From Undibacterium sp. KW1 (lineage in GTDB: Bacteria > Pseudomonadota > Gammaproteobacteria > Burkholderiales > Burkholderiaceae_D), in assembly GCF_009937955.1 (NCBI RefSeq), contig NZ_AP018439.1, forward strand, positions 3,224,001 through 3,288,000: a DNA stretch of 64,000 bases, given 5' to 3'. Under the pieces are notes generated by a model. The model saw only the letters and a program-made list of their open reading frames with translations, was not told where the DNA came from and made no database searches. The position numbers and the translations under genes are program-made. Shown piece after piece: positions 1 through 9,107 of the stretch. The stretch's first letter is position 1. Each line of letters begins with the position of its first letter.

Positions 1-20
1 AGTTTAGCAAGAAAGAACAA

Positions 21-47
21 GCACGCACTTCAGTTTGAAGTGCGTGC
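21..47. repeat. 12-bp perfect hairpin upstream of the Sel1 gene
   Basis: A perfect inverted repeat has arms GCACGCACTTCA and TGAAGTGCGTGC with a 3-nt loop. Read on the minus strand it is followed by a T-rich stretch, so it could end a leftward transcript. On the plus strand no U-tract follows. It covers the TTG that would start a longer version of the next gene, which argues against that start. Confidence 0.6.
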
Positions 48-64
48 CTACCCATGATGACGAT

Positions 65-799
65 ATGCTTAACAACTTAAGAATCAGTGCAGGCGTGGTA
101 CTACTATGCAGCCTGTGCGCCTGCGCACCGGTTCCAACTACGGCAGAAATAGAATCTGCCGGCATACAGGCTTTGCATGCACAACTACCCTCTGCCATCG
201 CAGCACTGCAAAAATGGGCATCTGCTGGCAATGCAGTAGCCCAGCGCGAACTGGGTCTGGCGTATGCAATACATTCTGAACAACAAGCCCAGGCTTTGCT
301 GTGGCTGGAGCGTGCCGCAAAAAATCAGCATGGTGACGCAGAAGCGCAGTTTCAACTGGCAGAGGCCAACTATAAAGGCCGTCTTGGATTGACAAAAAAT
401 GAGTCGCAAGCCTGGAAATGGTATGAGCTTGCAGCCAATAATGCTTATGGCAAAGCCAGCTTCATGCTGGCTCGCATGGCAAAATATGGTCAGGGAGTAC
501 CGCAAGATCTGGCGTTGTCTGTCAAATGGCTGGAAAAAGCCAGTGAGCAAGGCAATGCACAGGCCATGTTCCTGCTATCGAACGCCTATGCCGCAGGAGA
601 AGGCGTCAAACAGGATCAGGCACTGGCCAGAAAGTGGCTGGAAGAATCTGCGGAGCTTGAATACCCGGTCGCCATCCAGGCCCTGGCCATGGAATTGGAA
701 AGCGGTAGCAAGCAAGTGGAAAAAGATCCACTAAAGGCCAGACACTTGATCAAGGAAGCCTCGGATGAACGTCTGATGCGCTGGAACCGCTATCAATAA
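65..799 (+). CDS. Sel1-repeat (TPR-like) lipoprotein
   Basis: Predicted lipid-anchored periplasmic or outer-membrane protein of about 244 residues. From the ATG at 65 the N-terminus is a short hydrophobic signal (MLNNLRISAGVVLLCSLCAC) ending in a lipobox-like LCAC. The body contains about four Sel1-like repeats of 36 residues with the usual A-x-x-x-L-x-x-x-Y and G-x-G-V-x-x-D features, such as AYAAGEGVKQDQALARKWLEE. Sel1 repeats are protein-interaction solenoids; the partner cannot be read from sequence. A longer TTG start at 35 lies inside a hairpin and would bury the signal peptide, so I reject it. The 3' end overlaps the convergent transporter gene by 7 bp. Confidence 0.8.
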   Translation: MLNNLRISAGVVLLCSLCACAPVPTTAEIESAGIQALHAQLPSAIAALQKWASAGNAVAQRELGLAYAIHSEQQAQALLWLERAAKNQHGDAEAQFQLAEANYKGRLGLTKNESQAWKWYELAANNAYGKASFMLARMAKYGQGVPQDLALSVKWLEKASEQGNAQAMFLLSNAYAAGEGVKQDQALARKWLEESAELEYPVAIQALAMELESGSKQVEKDPLKARHLIKEASDERLMRWNRYQ

Positions 800-2082
800 A
801 AAAACGTCGCCAGCATGGACATCACTGCAAGTGCCATCATACAGGTGGCCAGCCAGCCCAATATTTTCAGCCTGCGGGTAATCACAAATTTACCCATGAT
901 GTCGGCCCTTGTCGCCATCAACATCATGACCACCATGATAGGAACAGAAATCACGCCATTGATGACTGCACTCCAGTAAAGGGCCTTGATGGGGTCAATC
1001 GCCGTAAATCCCAGCGTAATACCTATCACTGTTGAAAGCGCGATGATGGCGTAGAACTGCCGGGCCTGCATCGGTGTATCTTCGAGACTGTTTTTCCATT
1101 TGAATGCGCCTGCCATGGCATACGCAGATGAACCGGCCAGCACAGGTATTGCCAGCAAACCCGTGCCTATGATACCCGCACTGAACAGCATGAAAGCCAG
1201 GTCACCGGCGATGGGCCGCAAGGCCATTGCCGCCTGCGCAGAAGTCTGGATATCGGTCACGCCATGCAAATTCAGCGTAACAGCGGTAGTCAATATGATG
1301 AAAAAAGCCACCAGATTGGAAAATGCCATACCTATGTAGGTGTCAAGCTTGATACGCTTGAGATTGGCTGGCGCCTGCTCAGGCGCCTGTATCAGTGGAC
1401 GTGCCAGATGGTCAGCGCGCATCTCCTCCACTTCTTGCGAAGCTTGCCAGAAAAACAGGTAGGGGCTGATGGTCGTACCAAATACGGCCACCACTGTCGT
1501 GATGTATTCTTTTTTCCAGGATAGCTGAGGCATGACTGCCCTCTTAACAACGTCCATCCAGGGTGTATGGACAACGAACACCGTGGCAACATACGCCAGC
1601 AAGGCCAATGTCAGCCATTTCAAAAAACGCACATAGCGCTGATAAGGAATAAATACCTGCAACAGCAAAGACAATATGCCAAAACCTATTGCATACAGAT
1701 GCGCCTTGCCACCCACGAGCAATTTCAAGGCCTCACCCATGGCAGAAATATCAGCCGCAATATTGATGGTATTGGCGATCAGCAGAAGTCCTACCACCGC
1801 ATACAATAACCAGGCGGGATAATGACGACGTATATTGGTGGCAAGACCATGACCGCTGACCCTGCCTATACGGGCACTGACGATTTGTATGCCCACCATC
1901 AAGGGATAGGTAAACAATACCGTCCACAACATATTGAAACCGAATTGCGCACCTGCTTGCGAATAGGTTGCAATGCCACTGGGGTCATCATCGGCGGCTC
2001 CAGTAATCAGACCAGGCCCCAGTTTTTTCAACAGGGACGGTTCCCTGGTGTCTGCTGACGAACCTGTAGTCGGTTTATTCAT
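793..2082 (-). CDS. NRAMP-family divalent metal transporter, divergent branch
   Basis: Polytopic inner-membrane protein of 429 residues with about 11 hydrophobic segments and an NRAMP-like TM1 (LGPGLITGAADDDPSGIATY). Canonical NRAMP proteins bind Mn2+/Fe2+ through a DPGN motif in TM1 and an M-P-H motif in TM6. Here TM1 reads DPSG (residues 33-36) and the TM6 equivalent reads GTTISPYLFFW, so the metal-selecting methionine is missing. The family assignment is firm but the substrate is not: Mg2+ or another ion is possible, as in NRAMP-related clades that lack the methionine. The gene follows the two-component genes on the same strand after 44 bp and may be read with them. Confidence 0.85.
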   Translation of the reverse strand: MNKPTTGSSADTREPSLLKKLGPGLITGAADDDPSGIATYSQAGAQFGFNMLWTVLFTYPLMVGIQIVSARIGRVSGHGLATNIRRHYPAWLLYAVVGLLLIANTINIAADISAMGEALKLLVGGKAHLYAIGFGILSLLLQVFIPYQRYVRFLKWLTLALLAYVATVFVVHTPWMDVVKRAVMPQLSWKKEYITTVVAVFGTTISPYLFFWQASQEVEEMRADHLARPLIQAPEQAPANLKRIKLDTYIGMAFSNLVAFFIILTTAVTLNLHGVTDIQTSAQAAMALRPIAGDLAFMLFSAGIIGTGLLAIPVLAGSSAYAMAGAFKWKNSLEDTPMQARQFYAIIALSTVIGITLGFTAIDPIKALYWSAVINGVISVPIMVVMMLMATRADIMGKFVITRRLKILGWLATCMMALAVMSMLATFFY

Positions 2083-2126
2083 AGCGCGGTTCTTGAATGC
2101 GAGTGATCGCTTTTGATCTTATGGCC

Positions 2127-2951
2127 TTATGGTCGCCGATGAGTGACATCCATACCTACGCCGCGGTATCCGGCAAAGCGGCTGGCCGAATCAAAAAAAG
2201 GTTCTCCACTGACTTGCAGGTATTGTATCGTGCCATCCGGTTTGCAACGCCGGTAAGTAAAATCCAGGAATGGCCGACGATTGGCGATATTGTCATCAAG
2301 TTTTTCACGCTCATCAACATCCCAGCCCTCCATGCCACCCTTTGGCGTTTTACCCAACATGTCTTCCACACGTATGCCCAGCATTTCAAATACAGGCCCG
2401 GATACACTGGTGAAATTGCCGAACTGATCCTGCTCCCAGTACCAGTCAGAAGAAAGGTGGGTAAAACTTCTAAAGCGCGCTTCGCTGACACGTAATTCAG
2501 CAGTACGCTCCAGCACGGTCTGCTCAAGACGTTTATTGTAGGTATCAAGCTGTTGATATAGCAAACGCACTTCCAGCATATTGTGTATGCGCGTCTGCAC
2601 TTCCTGCAGATCAAAAGGTTTACTGACAAAATCCTTGGCACCTGCCTGCAAGGCACGTAGTTTGTGCCCCGGCTGAGCAGTGATCACCAGTACCGGCAAA
2701 TAGGCATCAGCACTAATATTCTTTAATTCCTCCATCACCTCAAAACCATCCATACCCGGCATTTGCAGGTCCAGCAATATCAGGTCATAGTTGTGCTCTA
2801 TATGCAGTGCGCAAACCGTACGCGCATCCATGGTCGTGGTGATATTGGAATATCCGATGTTACGCAGCATTTGCTCCAGCAACATCACATTAGCTTTTTG
2901 ATCATCAACGATCAGGATGCTGGCCTTAAGAATTTCGACTGTTTCAAGCAT
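2127..2951 (-). CDS. Response regulator with C-terminal PAS domain
   Basis: Cytoplasmic protein of 274 residues. Residues 10-125 form a receiver domain with acidic residues in ILIVDDQ, the phospho-acceptor Asp61 in LILLDLQMPG, and the K-P pair in FVSKPFD. A short coiled coil (about 130-155, LEQTVLERTAEL) links it to a PAS domain (about 156-272, ending GYRGVGMDVTHRR, a typical PAS/PAC close). There is no DNA-binding or enzymatic output domain, so it probably relays phosphate or senses a ligand within a multi-protein cascade. It lies 50 bp downstream of the hybrid kinase on the same strand, which is its likely partner. Confidence 0.88.
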   Translation of the reverse strand: MLETVEILKASILIVDDQKANVMLLEQMLRNIGYSNITTTMDARTVCALHIEHNYDLILLDLQMPGMDGFEVMEELKNISADAYLPVLVITAQPGHKLRALQAGAKDFVSKPFDLQEVQTRIHNMLEVRLLYQQLDTYNKRLEQTVLERTAELRVSEARFRSFTHLSSDWYWEQDQFGNFTSVSGPVFEMLGIRVEDMLGKTPKGGMEGWDVDEREKLDDNIANRRPFLDFTYRRCKPDGTIQYLQVSGEPFFDSASRFAGYRGVGMDVTHRRP

Positions 2952-3001
2952 TTCATTCTTTCAAAATCGTTACTGCTTCAACATTGCACTCCACTACATT
3001 T

Positions 3002-5737
3002 TCAGCTCAACTCAACTTCACTTTTTATTTGGCTGCACTCAATGTCACCTTTTTTACGTGCCAATCCGTGCTCTTTGGCATGATGTAGCGCCAGGTCAAG
3101 TGCATCCATGAATTCGTTAACCTTGATCGGTTTGGTCAGATAACGGAAAAAACCAGCATCCAGGCCCTTAGCGATATCACGTGGCATGGCGTTTGCAGAT
3201 AAGGCCATCACAGGTATATGCGCAGTCAACGGGTCATTTGCCAGAATTTTGAGCGCACCAAAACCACTGAGGCCTGGCAGATTAATGTCCATCAAGATCA
3301 CATCCGGCTTGCAAAGCTGTGCCGTACTGATACCAAGATGGGCATCAACGGCCGTCAAAAGTTTCAGATCGCTGCGACGCGCAATCAATTGTTCGACCAG
3401 CGCCAGATTGGCTGGATTATCTTCAACATAAAGCAAACTGCGTTGAGACGAAGCCTGAGCCACTTTTTGCCCTATGCCCGTTCCGATCAGAAACTCGCCA
3501 GCGCTTTCATCATGCAAAGCTGGAGCTAAGGCCAGGGCGAGCTCTATCCAGAACACACTGCCAATACCAACATTACTTTCTACACCAATCGATCCACCCA
3601 TAAGCTCAACCAGTTGTTTGGTCACCACCAGGCCGATACCTGTTCCCTCTTCATTACCAGCGTCCTGCCCAAGGCGATTAAATGGTTGAAACAGCTGAGC
3701 CATCTGCTCAGGCGACAAACCCTTACCTGCATCCCTGACACTGATGCGCATCCGGTTATCACCATGCATGGCATATTCAACTGTGACCGTACCCTCGTGC
3801 TGGTTATATTTAATCGCATTTGACAGCAAATTCACCATGACTTGCTTGAGCCTGGTGCGGTCTGCAAATACATACAGAGGCATATCGATGACCGGGAAAA
3901 TCATGACTATTCCACGCGTCTTTGCCTGCGGCTCTATCATGGACTGACAATCCAGCAAGACGTCGGCTAGCAAGATAGACTCTTTTGAAATGCTGACCTT
4001 GCCTGACTCTATCATCGCCAGATCCAGGATTTCATTAATCAGCCTCAACAGATACCAGCCTGCCTGCAATATCTGGTCTATCGATAACTTCTGGTTGTCA
4101 GAGGGTGGCGGATTGTCCGATGCCATCAATTGCGCAAAGCCGAGCACTGCATTGAGCGGGGTGCGCAATTCATGGCTCATGCTGGATAAAAACTCTGATT
4201 TGGCCAGATTCGCTTTTTCAGCAACTGCCTTGGCTAATTCAAGTTCTATATTGCTATTCTGTAGTCTTTGCTCAAATAATTTATATTCGGTGACATCGCG
4301 CGCAGACGCAAAAACACCCTGTAATCGACGCTCACGGTCATAGATGGTACTGGCATTGTAAGAGACCCCGGTTTCTTTGCCATTTTTCGCAACCGCTGTC
4401 AGTTCACAATTTGTGACCTTGCCGGTTTGCAGCGCACGCTTCATTGCCAGTTCTGCAGCAGCAGGTTCAGTAAAATAATTTTTGAATGGTGCGCCAATAA
4501 GTTCGTCACGCGTACACCCGGTGATGGCTTCCATCTGATGATTGACGTCACTGATCACACCATTCAGGTCTGTGGTAATCAGGGCATCAATATTGGCCTC
4601 AATTAATGAACGCGTATAAAACTGCTGATCACGAAAACGCTGGTCGAGCAAGGCCTGCTCAGCTTCTACCTGCTTGCGGGCGGTATTGTCTGTACCTATC
4701 AATAAACTGCCGATAACAACTCCCTCCGCATCCCGCAAGGCAGTGACTGAGACAATCGCCTGCAGGCGGCTGCCATCACGACGAATATACGTCAGCTCAT
4801 GAATATCCTCCAGGCTACGCATCGCCTTGAAAATTAAAGCATCAAAACCCAAGGCAACCGGGGTATTAAATTCTGCACTCAGCGCGGCGGCCCTGCTATC
4901 CAGCTCGTTTGTATCGGAGATATCAGCGGGACTAATCAGATTGACGACATCGGCAGCGTCATAACCCAACATATGCTCTGCACCAACATTAAAAATCTGG
5001 ATAAGACCTTGAGCATCGGTCGCAATAATGGAAAAGTTTGGGCTATTAAATATGGCATCCTGCAAGGCTCCCATCTTGAGCAAAACTTCACGTACCTTGA
5101 GTGAAGTTTGTTCACCAGCCCGGCGACCAAGAGTAGCGCGGCGGATCTGTAAAGCCCAGAGCAATAAAAATACCAGCAAAAAAGCGACACTGCCAACGAC
5201 GAGCTTGATGCGAAATGCTGCTTTTAATTTACGTTCATCGAGCAGGACCTGCTCATCGACAACCGCTTCAGTCAAAATATTTTGCACTTTGGCCGATGTC
5301 AGCAGCCCAGTATGAAACAAAGCCCTGGCAGCAGCAAAACCATGCGCATCAAATTGCTTTTGACTTTCCCGCATGACGACAACTCTTTCGTCAACGGCCT
5401 TTTGCAACTGCTGTATGCGTGTCTGTTGCTGAACATTGTCGATTGTCAATCCACGCAGATGCTGAATAACAATCGCTATTTCGTCAAATTGACTATTGCG
5501 CTGTTTGATGAAAGCATCTTCCCTGGTCAGAAAATAAGCTTTTTGCCCGTTCTCCGCCTCTGACAGTTTGGCACTCAGTTCATTGAAATCATCGATGATC
5601 TTGCGGGTATGGTCTATGGACTTGACCGCATCAAAAGGGACAGCAATATTCCAGGCTATGCCCCCTATCATCAGCAAGGCCAGCAAGGTGATACCAAAGC
5701 CGATCAGGGTCAGGCGCTCTACCGAGATTGCCTTCAT
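3002..5737 (-). CDS. Hybrid sensor histidine kinase (CHASE3-PAS-PAS-HisKA-HATPase-REC)
   Basis: Membrane-bound kinase of 911 residues. TM1 lies at about 12-32 and TM2 at about 178-200 (VVGSVAFLLVFLLLWAL), with a helical CHASE3-like periplasmic domain between them. Two PAS domains follow (about 235-355 and 375-490). The dimerisation domain carries His522 in FLSSMSHELRTPLNAV. The ATPase domain shows the N box (NLLSNAIKYN), G1 (DAGKGLS) and G2 (GTGIGLVVTKQL). A C-terminal receiver holds Asp817 in VILMDINLPG and the K-P pair in YLTKPIK. It lies between the first Crp-like gene and the PAS response regulator, all on the minus strand, so a shared circuit is plausible. The signal is unknown. Confidence 0.92.
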   Translation of the reverse strand: MKAISVERLTLIGFGITLLALLMIGGIAWNIAVPFDAVKSIDHTRKIIDDFNELSAKLSEAENGQKAYFLTREDAFIKQRNSQFDEIAIVIQHLRGLTIDNVQQQTRIQQLQKAVDERVVVMRESQKQFDAHGFAAARALFHTGLLTSAKVQNILTEAVVDEQVLLDERKLKAAFRIKLVVGSVAFLLVFLLLWALQIRRATLGRRAGEQTSLKVREVLLKMGALQDAIFNSPNFSIIATDAQGLIQIFNVGAEHMLGYDAADVVNLISPADISDTNELDSRAAALSAEFNTPVALGFDALIFKAMRSLEDIHELTYIRRDGSRLQAIVSVTALRDAEGVVIGSLLIGTDNTARKQVEAEQALLDQRFRDQQFYTRSLIEANIDALITTDLNGVISDVNHQMEAITGCTRDELIGAPFKNYFTEPAAAELAMKRALQTGKVTNCELTAVAKNGKETGVSYNASTIYDRERRLQGVFASARDVTEYKLFEQRLQNSNIELELAKAVAEKANLAKSEFLSSMSHELRTPLNAVLGFAQLMASDNPPPSDNQKLSIDQILQAGWYLLRLINEILDLAMIESGKVSISKESILLADVLLDCQSMIEPQAKTRGIVMIFPVIDMPLYVFADRTRLKQVMVNLLSNAIKYNQHEGTVTVEYAMHGDNRMRISVRDAGKGLSPEQMAQLFQPFNRLGQDAGNEEGTGIGLVVTKQLVELMGGSIGVESNVGIGSVFWIELALALAPALHDESAGEFLIGTGIGQKVAQASSQRSLLYVEDNPANLALVEQLIARRSDLKLLTAVDAHLGISTAQLCKPDVILMDINLPGLSGFGALKILANDPLTAHIPVMALSANAMPRDIAKGLDAGFFRYLTKPIKVNEFMDALDLALHHAKEHGLARKKGDIECSQIKSEVELS

Positions 5738-5806
5738 ATATTTTCATTCACAGCAATCCTTCAGCAAATTGGAAATTCCGGCCAGTATTCAGAGACCTGC
5801 TCTGCT

Positions 5807-6619
5807 CTATATGCAGCCCTGTATATTGCTCTGTACGCTGTTCTGCGCATAGCCGGTTTTTCTGACAATGGGGGCAGATGCAACAGGTATGGCTTTTCCC
5901 TGACGCTGCAAGACATCTGACAGCAGGCGGGCAAATTCTTTTTTTACCACGCCATAACACTCACATACATGCTCTTCCAGCCCCACACGGTTGATGACAT
6001 GAATATGTCCCCGCCGGTAACTGATAAAACCGTAATTCTGCAACCTGCCCGCAGCTTCAGTCACACCTTCGCGCCGCACACCCAGCATATTAGCAATCAA
6101 CTCCTGGGTAATCGTCAGGTCATTGCCTGACATGCGGTCCAGCGTCAGCAAGAGCCAGCGGCATAGTTGCTGCTCGACGGAGTGATGGCGGTTACATACT
6201 GCAGTTTGGGACATTTGCGTGATCAGGGCCTGGGTATAACGCAGTAATAAGCGTAATACCGGGCCAGCACGGTTAAACTCTTCCAGCAAGATATGCGCTT
6301 TGAGGCGATATCCATGTCCGCCAGTTTGTACAATCGCACGACTGGGCGTGGTGTCGCCCCCCATAAACAGTGAAATTCCGACCAACCCCTCGTTACCGAC
6401 ACCGGCTATTTCCGAGGAGCCTCCGTTTTCCAGCAAATAATGAAGGGAAACAATTGCAGTTACCGGAAAATATACATATTGCAGCTTACCACCTGATTCG
6501 TACAAGACATCGCCGAGCAACATGGGCACCAACTCAAGATACGGTGCCAGGCGATCAAATTCGGTATCGAGTAATGCTGCCAGCAAATGATTTTGATTCG
6601 GGTCTATAGGACTGTCCAT
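5807..6619 (-). CDS. Crp/Fnr-family transcriptional regulator, copy 1
   Basis: Regulator of about 270 residues with an N-terminal cyclic-nucleotide-binding-like beta barrel and a C-terminal winged helix. The HTH is seen in ITQELIANMLGVRREGVTEA, where the RREGVTEA recognition helix is typical of the family. No FNR-type cysteine cluster is visible at the N-terminus, so oxygen sensing through Fe-S is unlikely. I chose the second Met (6619) because an AGGA-like ribosome site lies 7 nt before it. It is the first of three tandem paralogues (5.8-8.7 kb) and is followed after 70 bp by the hybrid kinase. An inverted repeat shared with its paralogues lies at 6707-6725. Confidence 0.9.
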   Translation of the reverse strand: MDSPIDPNQNHLLAALLDTEFDRLAPYLELVPMLLGDVLYESGGKLQYVYFPVTAIVSLHYLLENGGSSEIAGVGNEGLVGISLFMGGDTTPSRAIVQTGGHGYRLKAHILLEEFNRAGPVLRLLLRYTQALITQMSQTAVCNRHHSVEQQLCRWLLLTLDRMSGNDLTITQELIANMLGVRREGVTEAAGRLQNYGFISYRRGHIHVINRVGLEEHVCECYGVVKKEFARLLSDVLQRQGKAIPVASAPIVRKTGYAQNSVQSNIQGCI

Positions 6620-6960
6620 ATCGAATTCCTGCATAAATTTATAAGGGAGCCCGAGGCGCGCAAACGAGCCAACAAAATCTGCTCAGCATACCCAGCAACC
6701 CGACTCTATGGCGCTTAGGCGCATAGTGTCTGTTCGATATCACACATATAGAAATAATAATGCAAAGAAAACTCAGTGGCTCTCAGCAACTTAGCTTATT
6801 TCACTTGCTTAAACGAGCGCCATTCCTGCCAAATAATGGAAGCTAGACTATGACAGTTTCACAAAAATAGTTACGTGCGCTAGCGTACATACAGCGGGAA
6901 ATCCGCTATTCATCCGGAAGATTTGGCTGAAAATACTTTTTTAAAAAAATACTGTTATGT
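6620..6960. other. Intergenic region between Crp copies 1 and 2
   Basis: I see no gene here. The stretch holds the upstream dyad of copy 1 (6707-6725) and a further palindromic sequence at 6872-6891 (TACGTGCGCTAGCGTACATA), which resembles the paralogue dyads with a shorter spacer. The rest is AT-rich and presumably contains the promoter of copy 1. Confidence 0.5.
6707..6725. promoter_or_regulatory. Putative operator dyad upstream of Crp copy 1
   Basis: TATG-GCGC-TTAG-GCGCATA, about 90 bp upstream of the start codon. It matches the pattern TATG-(0 to 3)-GCGC-N4-GCGCATA found at the same distance before the two paralogues. An operator role, either autoregulatory or cross-regulatory, is inferred. 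Confidence 0.5.
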
Positions 6961-7770
6961 TCAATTGTCTTTCCTACCCGATCCTACTTGCCGAGACGCA
7001 GGACGAATCACCGCAGCACGACGGTCTGACTCACCCAAGACATGCAAAGGATCACCGCGAGGAATATCATCAATTAGACGATCGAATTCCAGCTTGACAA
7101 CGGCGTAACATTCACAGACCACCTTCTCCAGACCGGGGCGATCTACTACATCAATACGCCCGCGACTGTACTGTATCAAACCCAGTCTTTGTATATTGCC
7201 CGCAGCAGCAGTTACCCCCTCACGCCTGACACCCAGCATATTGGCTATCAATTCCTGCGTCATGGAAACAGAATCTGAAGGCAGACGATCCAGACTCAAT
7301 AGTAGCCAACGGCAAAGTTGCTGCTCTATGGAATGATGGCGATTGCATACAGCGGTTTGCGTCATTTGTGTGATCAGCGCCTGGGTATAGCGCAGCAAGA
7401 GCCGCAAAAACGGTCCGGCGCGGTTAAATTCGTCCTTCAGATACTGCGCCTTGAGGCGATAGCCATAGCCTGCACATTGCACCACTGCACGGCTGGGCGT
7501 GGTTTCGCCACCCATAAAGAGAGAAATGCCAAGTATACCCTCATTACCAACTATGGCTATTTCAGCAGAAGCACCGCTCTCAAGCACATACAGCAGCGAC
7601 ACGATGGACGTGGTCGGAAAATAGACGTAATTCAGGGTACCACCAGCTTCATACAAGGTCTGTCCCAGCGGCATTTCCACCAATTCCAAATGCAGGGAAA
7701 GGCGATCAAACTCTGCTTGCGGCAAAGCAGCGAGCAGGTGATTTTGCAAAGGATTATGCGGAATGGTCAT
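6961..7770 (-). CDS. Crp/Fnr-family transcriptional regulator, copy 2
   Basis: Paralogue of the neighbouring regulator, about 269 residues from the internal Met of MTIPHNPLQNHLLAALPQAE. The effector barrel shows YVYFPTTSIVSLLYVLE and GNEGILGISLFMGGETTPSR. The linker helix is RYTQALITQMTQTAVCNRHH, followed by an HTH with TQELIANMLGVRREGVTAAA. It is closely similar over its whole length to copies 1 and 3, which points to tandem duplication followed by drift. The longer reading frame to 7875 would run through the upstream dyad and lacks the family N-terminus, so I use the shorter start. Confidence 0.88.
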   Translation of the reverse strand: MTIPHNPLQNHLLAALPQAEFDRLSLHLELVEMPLGQTLYEAGGTLNYVYFPTTSIVSLLYVLESGASAEIAIVGNEGILGISLFMGGETTPSRAVVQCAGYGYRLKAQYLKDEFNRAGPFLRLLLRYTQALITQMTQTAVCNRHHSIEQQLCRWLLLSLDRLPSDSVSMTQELIANMLGVRREGVTAAAGNIQRLGLIQYSRGRIDVVDRPGLEKVVCECYAVVKLEFDRLIDDIPRGDPLHVLGESDRRAAVIRPASRQVGSGRKDN

Positions 7771-7863
7771 GGGCAGGGCTCTGAGCAGCCAACTCAGTTG
7801 CGAGTGGCATGGGTTGTATAGACTGGATTGTCTATCCACAAAGTAGCAGGTATGAGGCTGGCG

Positions 7864-7883
7864 TATGTGCGCCATCGCGCATA
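7864..7883. promoter_or_regulatory. Putative operator dyad upstream of Crp copy 2
   Basis: TATG-T-GCGC-CATC-GCGCATA, about 95 bp upstream of the start. Same pattern and position as before copies 1 and 3. Confidence 0.5.
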
Positions 7884-7992
7884 TAAGTTCGATTTATGTC
7901 AACTTATTGAAAAAATCGGCACTAGTCTTGCTATTACGCAGGATATATCAACCTTGGGCAAGCCGTTTGTCGCACGGCAGACTAAAACGAGT

Positions 7993-8715
7993 TCATTGTT
8001 GAAAAGGAATGGAAGTTAATAGTCGTGTAAATTCATTTTGTATGACGAAATAACATTCGCAAACCACTTTTTCCAGCCCTGCTCTGTCGAGTACAACAAT
8101 AGCGCCACGGCTATAACAAATCAGACCGGCGCGCTGCAAATTACCTGCCGCCTCAGTGACACGTTCACGACGCACTCCCAGAGCATTGGCAATTCTCTGC
8201 TGGGTAATATTCACCGACTCTGAAGATAGCCTGTCCAGGCTCAGCAGCAGCCAGCGACATAGTTGCTGCTCTACTGTATGATGCAAATTGCAAATGGCCG
8301 TCTGCGTCATTTGCGTGATGAGTGCCTGCGTATAGCGCAACAAGACCCGCAACAAAGGACCCGCGCGGTCAAATTCCTGCTTTAGCAACTGCCCCTTGAG
8401 CCTATAGGCAAAACCAGCGCTTTGTACAACTGCACGGTTAGGTGTCGTGTCCCCTCCCATAAACAGGGATATGCCAACCACACCTTCATGGCCAACGGCA
8501 GCAATCTCGGCAGACACGCCATCCTCCAATACATAGAGCAATGAAACGATGGCTGACGTAGGGAAATAGACGAATTGCTGACGCACTCCTGCCTCATACA
8601 AAACATCACCAACAGCCATGGAAGTCAGTTCAAGCCCACCCGATAGTGACGCAAACTCCGCTACTGGCAGTGCAGCGAGCAGATGATTATGCATAGGACT
8701 GGGGGAAGTGTGCAT
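7993..8715 (-). CDS. Crp/Fnr-family transcriptional regulator, copy 3
   Basis: Third tandem paralogue, about 240 residues from MHTSPSPMHNHLLAALPVAE. The architecture is the same: a cNMP-binding-like barrel (FVYFPTSAIVSLLYVLEDG, HEGVVGISLFMGGDTTPNR), a dimer helix and a winged helix (TQQRIANALGVRRERVTEAA). The recognition helix differs from copies 1 and 2 at one key position (RRERVTEA rather than RREGVTEA), so DNA preference may have shifted slightly. It ends FTRLLTSIPFQQ, with no tail like that of copies 1 and 2. Upstream lies a dyad in the opposite orientation to that of copy 2. Confidence 0.88.
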   Translation of the reverse strand: MHTSPSPMHNHLLAALPVAEFASLSGGLELTSMAVGDVLYEAGVRQQFVYFPTSAIVSLLYVLEDGVSAEIAAVGHEGVVGISLFMGGDTTPNRAVVQSAGFAYRLKGQLLKQEFDRAGPLLRVLLRYTQALITQMTQTAICNLHHTVEQQLCRWLLLSLDRLSSESVNITQQRIANALGVRRERVTEAAGNLQRAGLICYSRGAIVVLDRAGLEKVVCECYFVIQNEFTRLLTSIPFQQ

Positions 8716-8808
8716 TAACGTTTTTGGCCTCAAAATTCCACCAGAGATTTTGTCACACAGACAAAGCCGGGTAGCGGAGCGCAAGCCTATCACGCCATGC
8801 AAAAATTT

Positions 8809-8830
8809 TATGCGCGCTTGCGCACACATA
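8809..8830. promoter_or_regulatory. Putative operator dyad upstream of Crp copy 3
   Basis: TATGCGC-GCTT-GCGC-ACA-CATA. On the minus strand this reads TATG-TGT-GCGC-AAGC-GCGCATA, the same pattern as at copies 1 and 2, about 95 bp upstream of the start. Confidence 0.5.
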
Positions 8831-9045
8831 TCACCAGGAATAAGTGATTTATCGAAATATTATCTGAAACACCGCAAGAAACAGGTAATTCATCAAGAAA
8901 ACCTAGATCATTTTTAGTTCAACTGAAGAGCAAAAGCGGTCATAGAACTGGCGCTCAAGCCTCACGGGATCTGTTCAATTTTCTTGAAATAGTATGGAAT
9001 GACAACCCAATAAAGCGACGTCATCTGGATAAGAAACTGAGAAAG
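8831..9045. other. Intergenic region, nothing recognised
   Basis: AT-rich stretch between Crp copy 3 and the tRNA-His terminator. No gene, RNA or repeat was recognised. Confidence 0.4.
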
Positions 9046-9076
9046 CAAAAAGCCCGGTAATTAACCGGGCTTTTTG
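9046..9076 (-). terminator. Rho-independent terminator after tRNA-His
   Basis: Stem AGCCCGGT / ACCGGGCT with a 5-nt AT loop, flanked by A5 and T5, so it can work in both directions. On the minus strand it follows the tRNA-His gene by about 30 bp. Confidence 0.85.
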
Positions 9077-9107
9077 AAGCTAAGCAATTGATTTTCTTAG
9101 CGAATTC

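Noticed and set aside
35..64. TTG start for the Sel1 lipoprotein
   Set aside because: It lies within a 12-bp hairpin and would put ten polar residues before the signal peptide.
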